64,000 nucleotides of DNA from Nitrososphaeraceae archaeon (lineage in GTDB: Archaea > Thermoproteota > Nitrososphaeria > Nitrososphaerales > Nitrososphaeraceae), in contig JALDRC010000001.1 of the NCBI GenBank assembly GCA_031316115.1, positions 248,001 to 312,000 on the forward strand. The letters run 5' to 3'. Numbering within the stretch: the first letter of the stretch is position 1; each line of letters begins with the position of its first letter. The position numbers and the translations under genes are program-made. Under the pieces are notes generated by a model. It worked only from the letters and a program-made list of their open reading frames with translations. It did not search any database and was not told where the DNA came from. Shown here piece by piece: positions 1 to 9,235 of this stretch.

Positions 1-472
1 CAAATTTAACAAAATATTGATCAAAATCAAAATTTTCAATTGGTTCTAACTTTACCTGATTGCGAGCCTTAGTAATAGGATTGGATAAATCAGTAATCAT
101 GTTTTGAAGAACCTGGAGCAAATCTTCAAGTGAAACAGGAGAAGTTGATGTAAGTCTGAATGGAAAGCTTATAGGGTTTATATTAGGAATTTCTTTGTCT
201 TCGATGTTTTCTGGAATTTTTCGCTCTAAAGAAATCTTTTCTAGTTTAAAAATACTTTCCACTTTTAGCCTATAAATCAATGAAGATGACCAAATAGCTA
301 TACCACATACTCGTAAATCCTTTTTCCCACTGGAATTAATTATATCTAAAAGGAGCTGAAGTAGACTTGAGATATCTATATCCCATACATTTTGCTTTCC
401 TAAAAGAGAGGTATTAAATAATATGTTTAGTGGAGGTTCTGAAAGAGATTGATTTGTATTTTCAGGATTCAA
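1..472 (-). CDS. scpA: Segregation and condensation protein ScpA, partial
   Basis: This frame is open to the left edge of the window, so the C-terminus is missing. The visible part resembles the kleisin ScpA, which bridges SMC heads in chromosome segregation. It has an N-terminal WDIDISSLLQLLLDII segment, a DLRVCG segment followed by a helix like the ScpA DLRxSGxxLxxAxxLxxxKSE region, and a VSLEDLLQVLQNMI segment. No ATG, GTG or TTG occurs in frame before the TTG at 472, and an in-frame stop lies just upstream, so TTG is the likely start. It lies 56 nt downstream of rpoK on the same strand and is probably cotranscribed with it. The family call rests on motif resemblance only. Confidence 0.7.
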   Translation of the reverse strand, partial: MNPENTNQSLSEPPLNILFNTSLLGKQNVWDIDISSLLQLLLDIINSSGKKDLRVCGIAIWSSSLIYRLKVESIFKLEKISLERKIPENIEDKEIPNINPISFPFRLTSTSPVSLEDLLQVLQNMITDLSNPITKARNQVKLEPIENFDFDQYFVKF

Positions 473-528
473 TAGCCAATTATCCCCTGAGAAAATTAAA
501 AGGATGTTGTTTATTTATAGGATGATAA

Positions 529-1083
529 TTAAGATTTCATCCAATCAATCGGAATGTCTTGATATAAACCGTTGGGTAAGATCCTACGGATAGATATAGG
601 CAAAGCTTTGGATTCTAGTTCCATTAAAGCAAGTGAAATAGAGCTTCTACTAATGTTATCATTTAGGTTTATCATTAGAGGTGCTCCAAAAGATAATTGT
701 AATGCCCTTGCGCCAGTGATTCTTGCCTTTTCAAATCTAGTTAATCTTTTAGGACCAATGAGAATTTCTTTATCTTTAGGAATAACTTCACTTAACTCAA
801 ATTCTCTCTCGTCATATTCAACAAACTTTTCTGATCTTGTACTAATTGCATCTTCTGTGGCAGCAAGATCTAAATTGTTTTCTTCACCTTTTTTCGAAGC
901 TAAGTCATTATCTGTGGAAGTAACCTTTTTAATTTTTTTTGTTTTGGCCTTAGTTTTTGTGGTTTTTGTTTTTAGATTTGATACCGCAATTTTGTTTTCA
1001 TTTATATCTGTATTTTCCTCTGGTTCAACTTTATCATTATCCATATTATTTTTTTTCTCATCATTCAATATCTTGTTAACCAA
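529..1083 (-). CDS. rpoK: DNA-directed RNA polymerase subunit K (Rpb6/omega homologue)
   Basis: The C-terminal 80 residues carry the RpoK/Rpb6 signature: PKRLTRFEKARITGARALQL, then an ALMELESKALPISIRR stretch and the PIDWMKS end. Rpb6/omega clamps the largest RNA polymerase subunit during assembly. The N-terminal 100 residues are a low-complexity Lys/Asn/Glu-rich extension; archaeal RpoK is normally only about 60-100 residues long. The TTG start at 1083 has a TTTAATTATA box about 26 nt upstream, which fits a leaderless transcript; an internal ATG at 1044 is an alternative. scpA follows on the same strand. Confidence 0.93.
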   Translation of the reverse strand: MVNKILNDEKKNNMDNDKVEPEENTDINENKIAVSNLKTKTTKTKAKTKKIKKVTSTDNDLASKKGEENNLDLAATEDAISTRSEKFVEYDEREFELSEVIPKDKEILIGPKRLTRFEKARITGARALQLSFGAPLMINLNDNISRSSISLALMELESKALPISIRRILPNGLYQDIPIDWMKS

Positions 1084-1138
1084 GAACAGTGCAAAAGCTT
1101 ATTAGAATATAATTAAACGTTGCGAATTTAAGCAATCG

Positions 1139-1147
1139 CTATAAAGG
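1139..1147 (+). promoter_or_regulatory. TATA box of the cyclophilin-like gene
   Basis: CTATAAAGG is centred about 26 nt upstream of the TTG at 1169. This is the archaeal TATA-to-start distance for a leaderless mRNA and supports the TTG start. Confidence 0.55.
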
Positions 1148-1168
1148 CCTTCTAAATATAGATACGCA

Positions 1169-1582
1169 TTGATAGAAGGTGCTAGGAATAATAAATTTTC
1201 AGTATCCAGGATTCCTATAGAGATCGCCATAGAAAAAAAAGGAATAATTAAAGCTCAACTTATCCGTCATTTGGCCCCTTTAACAATTTCAGAAATATTA
1301 AAAAATCTACCACTAAAAGGGAATGCTTACTCTCATCTTAATAGATTTTATTATTTACCTACTAATTTAGAATTAGGGGCCGAAAAACAAAAAAATGTCT
1401 TTAATAGTGGAGATATATCATACTTACCTTCAAACGGTGCTATTTGTTTTTTTGTTGCTGAAACAGAAACCTCTCTAATGAATTATATCGGAAAAATTAT
1501 ATCTAATATGGATATCCTTAGAAAATTAGAATCGACGGATATCCTGACTGTACGTGAAGATAGTGTTTTAGCTACTGACTAG
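1169..1582 (+). CDS. Cyclophilin-like fold protein (TM1367/DUF369 type)
   Basis: The 137-residue product fits the cyclophilin-like family typified by TM1367. It has an ILKNLPLKGNAYSHLNRFYY segment, a GDISYLPSNGAICFFVAETE core resembling the family GDVAYWPxGxAxCxFFGxT motif, and a late YIGKI. These proteins have a cyclophilin fold without proven prolyl isomerase activity, and their role is unknown. No signal peptide or membrane segment is visible. The gene converges on rps25e and the two stop regions overlap by 15 bp. Confidence 0.8.
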   Translation: MIEGARNNKFSVSRIPIEIAIEKKGIIKAQLIRHLAPLTISEILKNLPLKGNAYSHLNRFYYLPTNLELGAEKQKNVFNSGDISYLPSNGAICFFVAETETSLMNYIGKIISNMDILRKLESTDILTVREDSVLATD

Positions 1583-1885
1583 AGAATAGATTCGATGACC
1601 ACTATAACCACCTATTCTAGTAACTTTTCCCTTGCTTTCTAAATTTTTAATATAGTTGTTCGCTACAGAAATCTTTACACCTAATGTCTTTGAAATTGCT
1701 TGAATAGTTATTGATTTCATGCCTTGTAATTTACTCGTATCATTAAGGTCATCTATAAAAACAGAAGATTTTTGTCTTTGAGCCTTAGATATAGGTTTAG
1801 CTTCCTCTTTCTTAGGTTTAGCAGAGGCTTCCTTATTTTGCTTTGGATTAGATTTGGTAGTTGGTTTTTTTTTTACTCCACCCAT
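1568..1885 (-). CDS. rps25e: 30S ribosomal protein S25e
   Basis: The 105-residue protein has a Lys-rich N-terminal tail of about 45 residues starting MGGVKKKPTTKS. A winged-helix domain follows (ITIQAISKTLGVKISVANNY, then LESKGKVTRIGGYSGHRIYS), which matches archaeal/eukaryotic S25e, a small-subunit protein of the 30S head. The ATG at 1885 has a TTTATAAAA box about 25 nt upstream, consistent with a leaderless mRNA. It converges on the upstream cyclophilin-like gene. Confidence 0.93.
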   Translation of the reverse strand: MGGVKKKPTTKSNPKQNKEASAKPKKEEAKPISKAQRQKSSVFIDDLNDTSKLQGMKSITIQAISKTLGVKISVANNYIKNLESKGKVTRIGGYSGHRIYSLVSS

Positions 1886-1960
1886 ATTTAGATCCCAGAT
1901 AACCCATTTTATAAATTATATAGAAATAATAATCTATAATCTCAATTAGAACTAAGAATA

Positions 1961-1968
1961 CTTTAAAA
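1961..1968 (+). promoter_or_regulatory. TATA box of the DNA ligase gene
   Basis: TTTAAAAG is centred about 27 nt before the TTG start at 1992, supporting a leaderless transcript. Confidence 0.5.
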
Positions 1969-1991
1969 GATATTTTTTATTAGATTGATTA

Positions 1992-3746
1992 TTGGATTTT
2001 TCTTTTGTAGCAGAAACATTCCAAAATATGGAACAAACTAGTAGCAGAATTTCATTAACTAACCATCTTGTCTCATTACTCAAAAAGACCCCTACAAATA
2101 TAATAAAAAAGATAATCTATTTAATACAGGGAAAATTATATCCAGCCTATGAAGGAATAGAATTAGGTCTAGCAGAAAAATTAACCATTCGATCTATTGC
2201 AGATTCTATTGGGATATCTATAAATGAAGTTGACAAGGTGTATTCAAAACTAGGAGATTTAGGAGATACTGTAGCTGAAATATCAACTAGAAGGTATCAA
2301 CAGACTCTTTTTACTGAAAAGATAACTGTAGATAGAGTTTACAATACATTTGAAAAAATTGCAAAAACATCAGGCTCAGGTTCTCAAACTACAAAATTAA
2401 GACTAGTTACGAGTTTACTAAATGATGCAACACCTATAGAAAGTAAGTATATTATTAAATTTTTGCTTGGAAATCTCAGACTCGGAATTGCAGATTATAC
2501 CATGATGGATGCTTTATCAATAACCTTTACGGGTGACAAATTGAAGAGAGATGTGATTGAAGATCGGTATAATATTTGTAGTGACCTAGGTACAATTGCT
2601 GAATTATTAGCCCAAAGAGGAATAGAAGGGCTAGATGAGATTAAAATTACACCGTTAAAACCAATTAGACCGATGCTGGCTACAAGAATTTCTGGACCAG
2701 AAGAAATTTTAGAGAGAACCAATAACCTAGTTGCAGCGGAGTTTAAACTAGATGGAGAAAGAGTACAAATTCACAAAGACCGTTCAAAAGTAGAGTTATA
2801 TTCAAGAAGCTTAGAAAAAATAACAGAAAATTATCCAGACATAGTAGAAGCTGTAAATAGTATTAAAATAGATAAATTTATACTAGAAGCCGAAATTGTT
2901 CCAGTTAACCTTCATAATAAAATACTCCCTTTTCAGGAATTGATGCATAGAAAAAGAAAACATAATATAGAAGAAAATTTGAAAAAATATCCAATTAAAG
3001 TATATTTGTTTGATATTTTATTTCTCTCTGGTAGAGATCTGACATCCTTTGAATATATAAAAAGACGAAGAATGCTAGAAAAGGTTGTTGCAGAAAATAA
3101 CATAAAAATAATAAATCTGATTCAACAAAGGACTTTGTCTAAAAGTAGCCAAATTAAACGATTCTTTTCTCTTGCAATAAGAAGCGGATGTGAAGGGTTG
3201 ATGTTTAAACAGATGAAAAGCAGATACAGAGCTGGTTCTAGAGAATACTTGTGGATGAAATTAAAAAAAGAATACGACAAGTCTTTAGGAGATTCTTTTG
3301 ATCTTACTATAATAGGAGCATTACTAGGAAAAGGGAGAAGAACGGGATATTATGGAGCATTACTTCTTGCGACATATGATAAAGAAACCAATACTTTTCA
3401 TAGTACATGTAAAGTAGGTACAGGATTTACGGATAAAAATTTGGAATTTCTTTATACAGAGTTAAAAAAATACATAATAAATAAAACTGATCCGAGAGTA
3501 GTAACAAAAATGAAAATGGATATTTGGTTTAAACCCGTTATTGTACTTGAGATTATTGCTTCTGAGATCACCTTAAGTCCTATTCATACAGCCGCTAACA
3601 ATTTAATTAAAGAAAACTTCGGATTAGCACTTAGATTTCCCAAATTCTCGAGGATTAGATTCGATAAAAATGCGGAAGATTCTACCAGTTCAAGTGAATT
3701 ACTCGATCTTTATAAGATATATCTTAAGAAGAGAGTCCCAGGATAA
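1992..3746 (+). CDS. lig: ATP-dependent DNA ligase
   Basis: This is a 584-residue archaeal replicative/repair ligase, of normal family length. An N-terminal helical DNA-binding domain (about 1-220) precedes the nucleotidyltransferase domain with motif I KLDGER (K252 should be the adenylated lysine). Further motifs seen are LYSRSLEKITENYPDI (III), a CEGLMFK segment (IV) and LWMKLKKEYD (V). The OB-fold domain with GKGRRTGYYGALLLA follows. It seals nicks in duplex DNA. The start is TTG, supported by the upstream TATA box. The gene stands alone between divergent and convergent neighbours. Confidence 0.97.
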   Translation: MDFSFVAETFQNMEQTSSRISLTNHLVSLLKKTPTNIIKKIIYLIQGKLYPAYEGIELGLAEKLTIRSIADSIGISINEVDKVYSKLGDLGDTVAEISTRRYQQTLFTEKITVDRVYNTFEKIAKTSGSGSQTTKLRLVTSLLNDATPIESKYIIKFLLGNLRLGIADYTMMDALSITFTGDKLKRDVIEDRYNICSDLGTIAELLAQRGIEGLDEIKITPLKPIRPMLATRISGPEEILERTNNLVAAEFKLDGERVQIHKDRSKVELYSRSLEKITENYPDIVEAVNSIKIDKFILEAEIVPVNLHNKILPFQELMHRKRKHNIEENLKKYPIKVYLFDILFLSGRDLTSFEYIKRRRMLEKVVAENNIKIINLIQQRTLSKSSQIKRFFSLAIRSGCEGLMFKQMKSRYRAGSREYLWMKLKKEYDKSLGDSFDLTIIGALLGKGRRTGYYGALLLATYDKETNTFHSTCKVGTGFTDKNLEFLYTELKKYIINKTDPRVVTKMKMDIWFKPVIVLEIIASEITLSPIHTAANNLIKENFGLALRFPKFSRIRFDKNAEDSTSSSELLDLYKIYLKKRVPG

Positions 3747-4604
3747 ACTCAAAGACAAGTAATAACATAATTAGTTTAAAATATGTATATGTATATTTAC
3801 TTTTCAGTAAAAAAGAAATGATTGTCTGTTTTAATTTACCTTACATTTATAATTAATCACGATAGAAAGTAATTTCTGTTAAATATAATAATAATTATCA
3901 CAAGTTTAGTAATATTTTTGAAACGATGTTTAATATTTAAAAAAACTCGATAAACAAATTATGTAAGGTACACGTAATCCAAATTTCAGATCCAACATTT
4001 TTCTTATTTTATATAGATTAGATTTGAGGTAATTTTATATTCCAAAATTATATAATTTTTAACAACAAATTTTCTTCTTCATTCTCTAAATATAGTCATT
4101 AATATAGTTCTCAATCAAATATTTGTAAAAAATTTTTTTGAATCACTATTTGAGTATTAATGCTATTTTCAATTATTAACAAGATGAAAATATACATAAA
4201 ATAAATTAATTGTGGGTACTTTATTTTTTATTGTTTTACTAAATTTAATACTTTATGAATATTTTTTTTACCAAATTGCCTCCTCTGTCAAAAAACAATA
4301 AGGACATTGGATGTTTGTATAACTATTTCTTTATAATTGAACTAATATCAATATTTAGAAGTCATTTATAAAAAGTTAAAAACCCTCGACATACATCGAA
4401 AAATGAGTGATATTTTTATTGAATTCAAGACTTTTTTAAATTTGGTTATCCTAATATATCAATATTCTTAAAATAATAAACAGAAAAAGAAAACCAAAAA
4501 ATAATCATATTAAAAAATACTTTCGGAATGATTTATGATATTTATTCCTTTACTTTAAAAAGCAAAGTGAATATTTCAAATTAGAAAAGTTATTTCTATC
4601 ACAT
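3747..4604. other. AT-rich intergenic region between convergent genes
   Basis: Both flanking genes end here. The 858 bp are extremely AT-rich. No coding potential, tRNA, inverted terminal repeat or transposase remnant was recognised. Confidence 0.5.
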
Positions 4605-4751
4605 CTATTGAGCTTGTCTACTGTCCTTTGTAGGTTTTAATGGTGGCGGTAACTTTTCCAACTTATGAGTTGGATTAGCAAGATAATGTCTAGAAGCACC
4701 CTCTCCAGAAAGAACAATATTACAGACTAAACATTTGTACTTTATTGCCAT
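4605..4751 (-). CDS. Small zinc-finger-like protein (48 aa)
   Basis: A complete 48-codon frame starts at ATG 4751. The N-terminus MAIKYKCLVCNIVLSGEGAS has CxxC at residues 7-10, followed by RHYLANPTHK with two histidines. This is a plausible single CCHH zinc site. The remainder is proline/lysine-rich. It lies downstream of the larger FttA gene region's 3' end in the same orientation, with 92 bp between. Small zinc proteins of this kind are common in Thaumarchaeota, but no function is known to me. Confidence 0.65.
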   Translation of the reverse strand: MAIKYKCLVCNIVLSGEGASRHYLANPTHKLEKLPPPLKPTKDSRQAQ

Positions 4752-4843
4752 ATCTCAATCCAGTAGTATGTAATTAAACTACCCTAAAAAGTCTATTGTT
4801 CAAAATTAATCTAAGAATTGAGTTTATAGGATAAGATTTATTT

Positions 4844-7063
4844 TCATCTTAGTTTGATAATTTCTCGATTATCTGGAACCATAGAACGAATTCCAAGCTT
4901 ATTATATATACTACTGGCAACATTTTCTGATTTTGTTCGCTCTCCATGATTAACTAAGACTCTTTTAGGCTTTGCTCTTGATATGAAATTCAAAATTTGA
5001 TTATAATCACTGTGTCCACTAAACCCATCTATTTTTTGAGTTTGAGATTTTAGAGGGATTACTTTTACTTTCCCTAATTTATCCATCATAGAAACTTCAT
5101 TTGTAGTTCCATCTAGAACACGTCTTCCCAGAGTACCTTTAATTTGATAGGATACAAATATAATTTTGTTAATCTGGCTTGTGGCTATTTCTTTGAAATA
5201 TTCTACCGAAGGGCCTCCTTCCAGCATTCCAGAGGTAGCCATTATTATTGCAGGATTTCTATCCCTTAAAACCTCATCTCGTTTCCCATAACCATTAACT
5301 ACAGTAAAGTATTCAGATTGAAACGGATTAATTCCTTGTGAAACAGATCGCCGGACATCTTGACCAAGATAATGAGCATAAGACATATGAATGGCACTTG
5401 CTTCGGATATCATGCCCTCTATATAAATTGGAGATTCAACTAATCTCCCTTCTCGCATTTCCTTATCAATAACTAACATTATCTCTTGAGCACGTCCAAC
5501 AGCAGGTACCGGAATTAAAACCTTCCCTCCCGTAGTTAATGTTTTATTGACGCTTTCGGTAAAATTACTATATACAGTAGATTGATCAGGCATAACATCT
5601 GAGCTGCCACCATAAGTACTTTCAGTAATAAGTGTTTCAACTCTAGGATAATTAGCTATTGCACTATCTAACAATTGTGTTTTTGCAAATTTATAATCGC
5701 CAGAATACAAAATATTATGAGATCCAGAGATATTCATATGAACGGTAGCACTACCCATTATATGTCCAGCGTTATTCATTGTAATGGTTATATCTGGAGA
5801 TATGTCTGTTGGTTTTCCATAAGATAACGGTATGGTATGTTTAATTACTTCATTAATATCTCTAGTTTCATATGAACAATAAGACCCATTATTTTGTGCC
5901 ACTTTAACAGAATCCATTTGCAAAAGAGACATTAGGGGTAAGGTTGGCTCAGTGCAATATACAGGACCATTATAACCATACTTAAATAGAGTTGGTAAGA
6001 ATCCCTGGTGATCAATGTGAGCATGACTGATGATGATAGCATCAAGATCCTCTAGGCTAAAGTTAAACCAGTCGATCCTTGGATAAGCATCAATAGTGTT
6101 ATTTTCGCCAGGATTTATACCGCAATCTAACATTACCTTACTTTCTGATGTTACCACTATAAAACAAGATCTTCCGACTTGTTTAACTCCACCTAAACAA
6201 AAAATCAATACTTCTTTAGAATTATTAAATGATTTTGATGACTTTTCTACGAACGTATCTTTTATTATATCTTTTTCATAATCAAATTTACGATTTTGAA
6301 CATTTGTAATATCAGCATCGTATTTAATTTGTGTAGTGTTTATTTGATTATTTTTATCTTCTTTTCTAAAGAGAGGTTCTCGATATATCCTTTTTCCCAT
6401 AAATCTAAGAAAATTTAGCCTTTCTTTAGAAGAGGCCTTTAAGATCGAATGTATGTTTGTGATACTCTGAGAAGATATATGAGATGATCTTCGTAAATGA
6501 ACTATCCAACCTGTAGATTGAGCTATTTTAATTAATGTATCTGCGTCTATTGATTCTGGCTTATTTACCTCTAAGATAACTTCTGAAGTAGCGTCATCGC
6601 AAAATATTGCTGATACGGTAATACCTTTTGAGAGTATTTTTGAAATTAATATTCTTGTCTGTTCCTCATCTGCACGAATCGAAGGATCAGTTCTTATTAT
6701 AAAACGTTTTTTTAATGTTTTAGATAATGAAGAAAGATAGTAAGTAAGTTCTGTAAGGGCAAATTTAGGATTTTTAGTATACAATGCAATGTTTGGGCCT
6801 TCAAATCTACCAGATGTAATTTGTGACTCAATTGGAATTGATTTAATGATCTTTTGTACTATATTTTCTTCATCTCTTAGTGTTGTAATAGATTCCAAAT
6901 CAGAAATTTTCTTTTGGGTGTTATTTTGTATTTTAGATCCTTCTATCGCAAGTTTATTTTCTTGGTAGGCGGATAGAGTAATATTTTCTGCATTATCTCT
7001 TCTATCATTATTTGATAACTCTATATTATTATTAATTCCACTATTGTTTTGTTTTCTTTTCAA
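4844..7063 (-). CDS. KH/beta-CASP ribonuclease and transcription terminator FttA (aCPSF1)
   Basis: The 739-residue protein has a KH-type region at about 65-215, a metallo-beta-lactamase domain with HAHIDH at 347-352, and a beta-CASP part with ESTYGG, GGKVLIPVPAVGRAQE, SGMLEGGP and the C-terminal GFSGHSDY and VNHGE motifs. Archaeal FttA/aCPSF1 cleaves nascent transcripts near U-rich sites and causes factor-dependent termination. Homologues are about 630-650 residues. The extra length here is an Asn-rich N-terminus of about 60 residues and a charged linker (about 230-283) between the KH and lactamase parts. The start is TTG at 7063 with TTATAAAG about 20 nt upstream. Confidence 0.95.
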   Translation of the reverse strand: MKRKQNNSGINNNIELSNNDRRDNAENITLSAYQENKLAIEGSKIQNNTQKKISDLESITTLRDEENIVQKIIKSIPIESQITSGRFEGPNIALYTKNPKFALTELTYYLSSLSKTLKKRFIIRTDPSIRADEEQTRILISKILSKGITVSAIFCDDATSEVILEVNKPESIDADTLIKIAQSTGWIVHLRRSSHISSQSITNIHSILKASSKERLNFLRFMGKRIYREPLFRKEDKNNQINTTQIKYDADITNVQNRKFDYEKDIIKDTFVEKSSKSFNNSKEVLIFCLGGVKQVGRSCFIVVTSESKVMLDCGINPGENNTIDAYPRIDWFNFSLEDLDAIIISHAHIDHQGFLPTLFKYGYNGPVYCTEPTLPLMSLLQMDSVKVAQNNGSYCSYETRDINEVIKHTIPLSYGKPTDISPDITITMNNAGHIMGSATVHMNISGSHNILYSGDYKFAKTQLLDSAIANYPRVETLITESTYGGSSDVMPDQSTVYSNFTESVNKTLTTGGKVLIPVPAVGRAQEIMLVIDKEMREGRLVESPIYIEGMISEASAIHMSYAHYLGQDVRRSVSQGINPFQSEYFTVVNGYGKRDEVLRDRNPAIIMATSGMLEGGPSVEYFKEIATSQINKIIFVSYQIKGTLGRRVLDGTTNEVSMMDKLGKVKVIPLKSQTQKIDGFSGHSDYNQILNFISRAKPKRVLVNHGERTKSENVASSIYNKLGIRSMVPDNREIIKLR

Positions 7064-7243
7064 AGCATATCGTCCATTTCTTTATAATTCAATTATATAT
7101 CCATATTATAGAGAATATATAAAATTTCACGGATATTAACTGATATAATAATATATTATTTACTAGTTCCTTTAATATATTTTTAGGTATTTAAAAGAAA
7201 TTTAAAATAGGTTATATGGTAAGTATCCGTTCTTGAGAAGCCT

Positions 7244-8470
7244 CTACCAAGGTATCCATGGCAGAACGAAAACAGTTATGACTATACCTATCATGATAAT
7301 CGTTAAAATTGTAGACGGAGTAATTTTAGAATTCTTTGTTTTTATTTTTTTGCTGAGTAGACTACCATACCATTGACCTCCGTCTAACATAGCAATAGGT
7401 AAAGCATTAAAAATTCCTACATTAAAATTGATAAACCAATTCCAGAATAAGAAATTCGCTATAATTGGATAGTTGCTTCCAAAAATGCTTGATGTATAGT
7501 AAGGGGCCATCAGATCCGAAAAAGGTACCAAACTCTGTTGAAGGGTAGGGGGCATTAATATTGCTAAAGGTGATGCACTAAAGGCTTTTTTGTAAACATC
7601 AAGCAACAGTTCTGGATCAGGATTTAAATTTGTCAATGAAACTCCCATCACAACATTGTCTTTAGGAGAAATACTGGGAAGTTTTACTGTACTAATTCTT
7701 TCTTGTTTATCCTTTGAAGTCCATGCTATTTCTATGGAAGATCCTAAGTTATCTTGGAGAATTTGACGAAACTTTGAAACATCATTCATTGGTTGTCCGT
7801 TTATCGATCTTATTATCGAATCCTTTTCTAATCCTATTGATTCTGCCAAAGAATTTTGGTTTACTCCTAGTATTTTTAACCCTACATCTGTGGGTTGGGA
7901 ATTAGAAATAGGAGAAAGTGTAGAGATTACTAGAAACAACAAAGCCAGTGAAATACCTGCTAAAATCATATTATTTAATGGACCTGCTGTAAGGATCGCA
8001 CTCTTTTGTTTAAATGTCGTTTTATCAAGTTCATCTTGTTGAATGTTAACGAAAGCACCTATCGGTATTCCAAGAAACAATACTAGCCCAGTAGATTCTA
8101 CCTTTGTATCATAAACACGTGCCACTATCCCATGTCCTGCCTCGTGTATTACTATTGTGATTATCAAGGCTACTAGAGCATAATGCCATGGTAAAATAGG
8201 ATTTAATCCTGGAATCAGAATGTTACTCTGTGGTCCAAGATCTCTAGCCCCAGCCCTCGCAGAGTCATTAGAAAAGAGAACAAAAATAGAGGTGAAGATG
8301 AGGAAAATTGCTAATGCAGTGATAAGGGGCATCAAATACGTATTAAAATCAGCATAATATTTCCCAACCTTTGTTTTCGCTATTTTATCAAAAAATCGTA
8401 ATCCAAAAGGAGTATGAATAAGTATTAAAGGTAATTTTAATTCAGTCTTTATACCAGTATTCGTTTGCAA
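7244..8470 (-). CDS. Site-2-protease-type membrane metalloprotease (M50) with PDZ
   Basis: The 408-residue polytopic membrane protein has a hydrophobic segment at about 43-68. The zinc motif HEAGH lies at 109-113 inside a membrane helix. A PDZ-like domain (GVNQNSLAESIGLEKDSIIR, SINGQPMN) follows, and a C-terminal helix carries LDGGQW, which supplies the third zinc ligand. This is the arrangement of RseP/S2P intramembrane proteases, which cut membrane-anchored regulators. The substrate is unknown. It is divergent from the glycosylase gene. Confidence 0.92.
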   Translation of the reverse strand: MQTNTGIKTELKLPLILIHTPFGLRFFDKIAKTKVGKYYADFNTYLMPLITALAIFLIFTSIFVLFSNDSARAGARDLGPQSNILIPGLNPILPWHYALVALIITIVIHEAGHGIVARVYDTKVESTGLVLFLGIPIGAFVNIQQDELDKTTFKQKSAILTAGPLNNMILAGISLALLFLVISTLSPISNSQPTDVGLKILGVNQNSLAESIGLEKDSIIRSINGQPMNDVSKFRQILQDNLGSSIEIAWTSKDKQERISTVKLPSISPKDNVVMGVSLTNLNPDPELLLDVYKKAFSASPLAILMPPTLQQSLVPFSDLMAPYYTSSIFGSNYPIIANFLFWNWFINFNVGIFNALPIAMLDGGQWYGSLLSKKIKTKNSKITPSTILTIIMIGIVITVFVLPWIPW

Positions 8471-8570
8471 ATAACATACTTTGAACTAAATCATATTTAA
8501 ATCAATCATATTTTATCAAGGTATTGGCATATTTAATAATTGATTTCATAGAATTCAGAATAGAATTCAA

Positions 8571-9218
8571 TTGACAATTAATCTTCTCAATAGGAAATTT
8601 TTTGAAAGAGAAACCATAGTGGTTGCCAAGGAAATGATAGGAAAAAAATTAGTTCGGCTATTTAGAACTGATTCTACGATAATCAAATTGGCAGGGATTA
8701 TAGTCGAAACTGAAGCATATGGATATTTAGATGATAAAGCCAGTCATGCTTTCAAAGGGATGAATTCTCGGAATAGATATATGTTCGGAGACGTTGGCTA
8801 CTCTTACGTATATTTTACCTATGGAAATCATTATTGCTTTAATGTATCTGCACATACTAAAACCAAAGATGCAGGTGCGGTATTAATTCGAGCTATTGAA
8901 CCGATCCTTGGCATAAACATGATGATAAAAAATAGGAAAAAAATAGATATTTTAAATTTGACTTCAGGTCCTGGAAAAATGACGAAGGCATTAGCTATAG
9001 ATAAAAAAGATAATGGAATAGATATTACAGATTCCAATAGTACCATCTATTTAGAAGATACAATTGTGTCCAATGTGGTATTATCAACAAAAAGGATCGG
9101 AATAGAGATGGATAAGGACAAGTATTGGAGGTTTATTTACGCAGAAAAAGATAGAGGAAAGATTGTAATTAATAGATATGTATCAAGAAAAAAAGAGAAT
9201 ACGAAATTTCTGGAGTGA
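8571..9218 (+). CDS. DNA-3-methyladenine glycosylase (AAG/MPG family)
   Basis: The 215-residue protein matches the alkyladenine glycosylase family of base excision repair. It has a VETEAY motif at residues 45-50 bearing the catalytic glutamate, then SHAFKGMNSRNRYMFG, then the YVYFTYGNHYCFNV DNA-intercalation region, and TSGPGKMTKAL. The start is TTG. It would remove alkylated purines from DNA in the cytoplasm. It converges closely (17 bp) on the glycosyltransferase gene. Confidence 0.94.
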   Translation: MTINLLNRKFFERETIVVAKEMIGKKLVRLFRTDSTIIKLAGIIVETEAYGYLDDKASHAFKGMNSRNRYMFGDVGYSYVYFTYGNHYCFNVSAHTKTKDAGAVLIRAIEPILGINMMIKNRKKIDILNLTSGPGKMTKALAIDKKDNGIDITDSNSTIYLEDTIVSNVVLSTKRIGIEMDKDKYWRFIYAEKDRGKIVINRYVSRKKENTKFLE

Positions 9219-9235
9219 AATTTATAGCTTTATTC

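Noticed and set aside
572-1105. 177-residue plus-strand frame opposite rpoK
   Set aside because: It is the antisense shadow of rpoK. It is Ser/Leu/Phe-rich with no recognisable domain.
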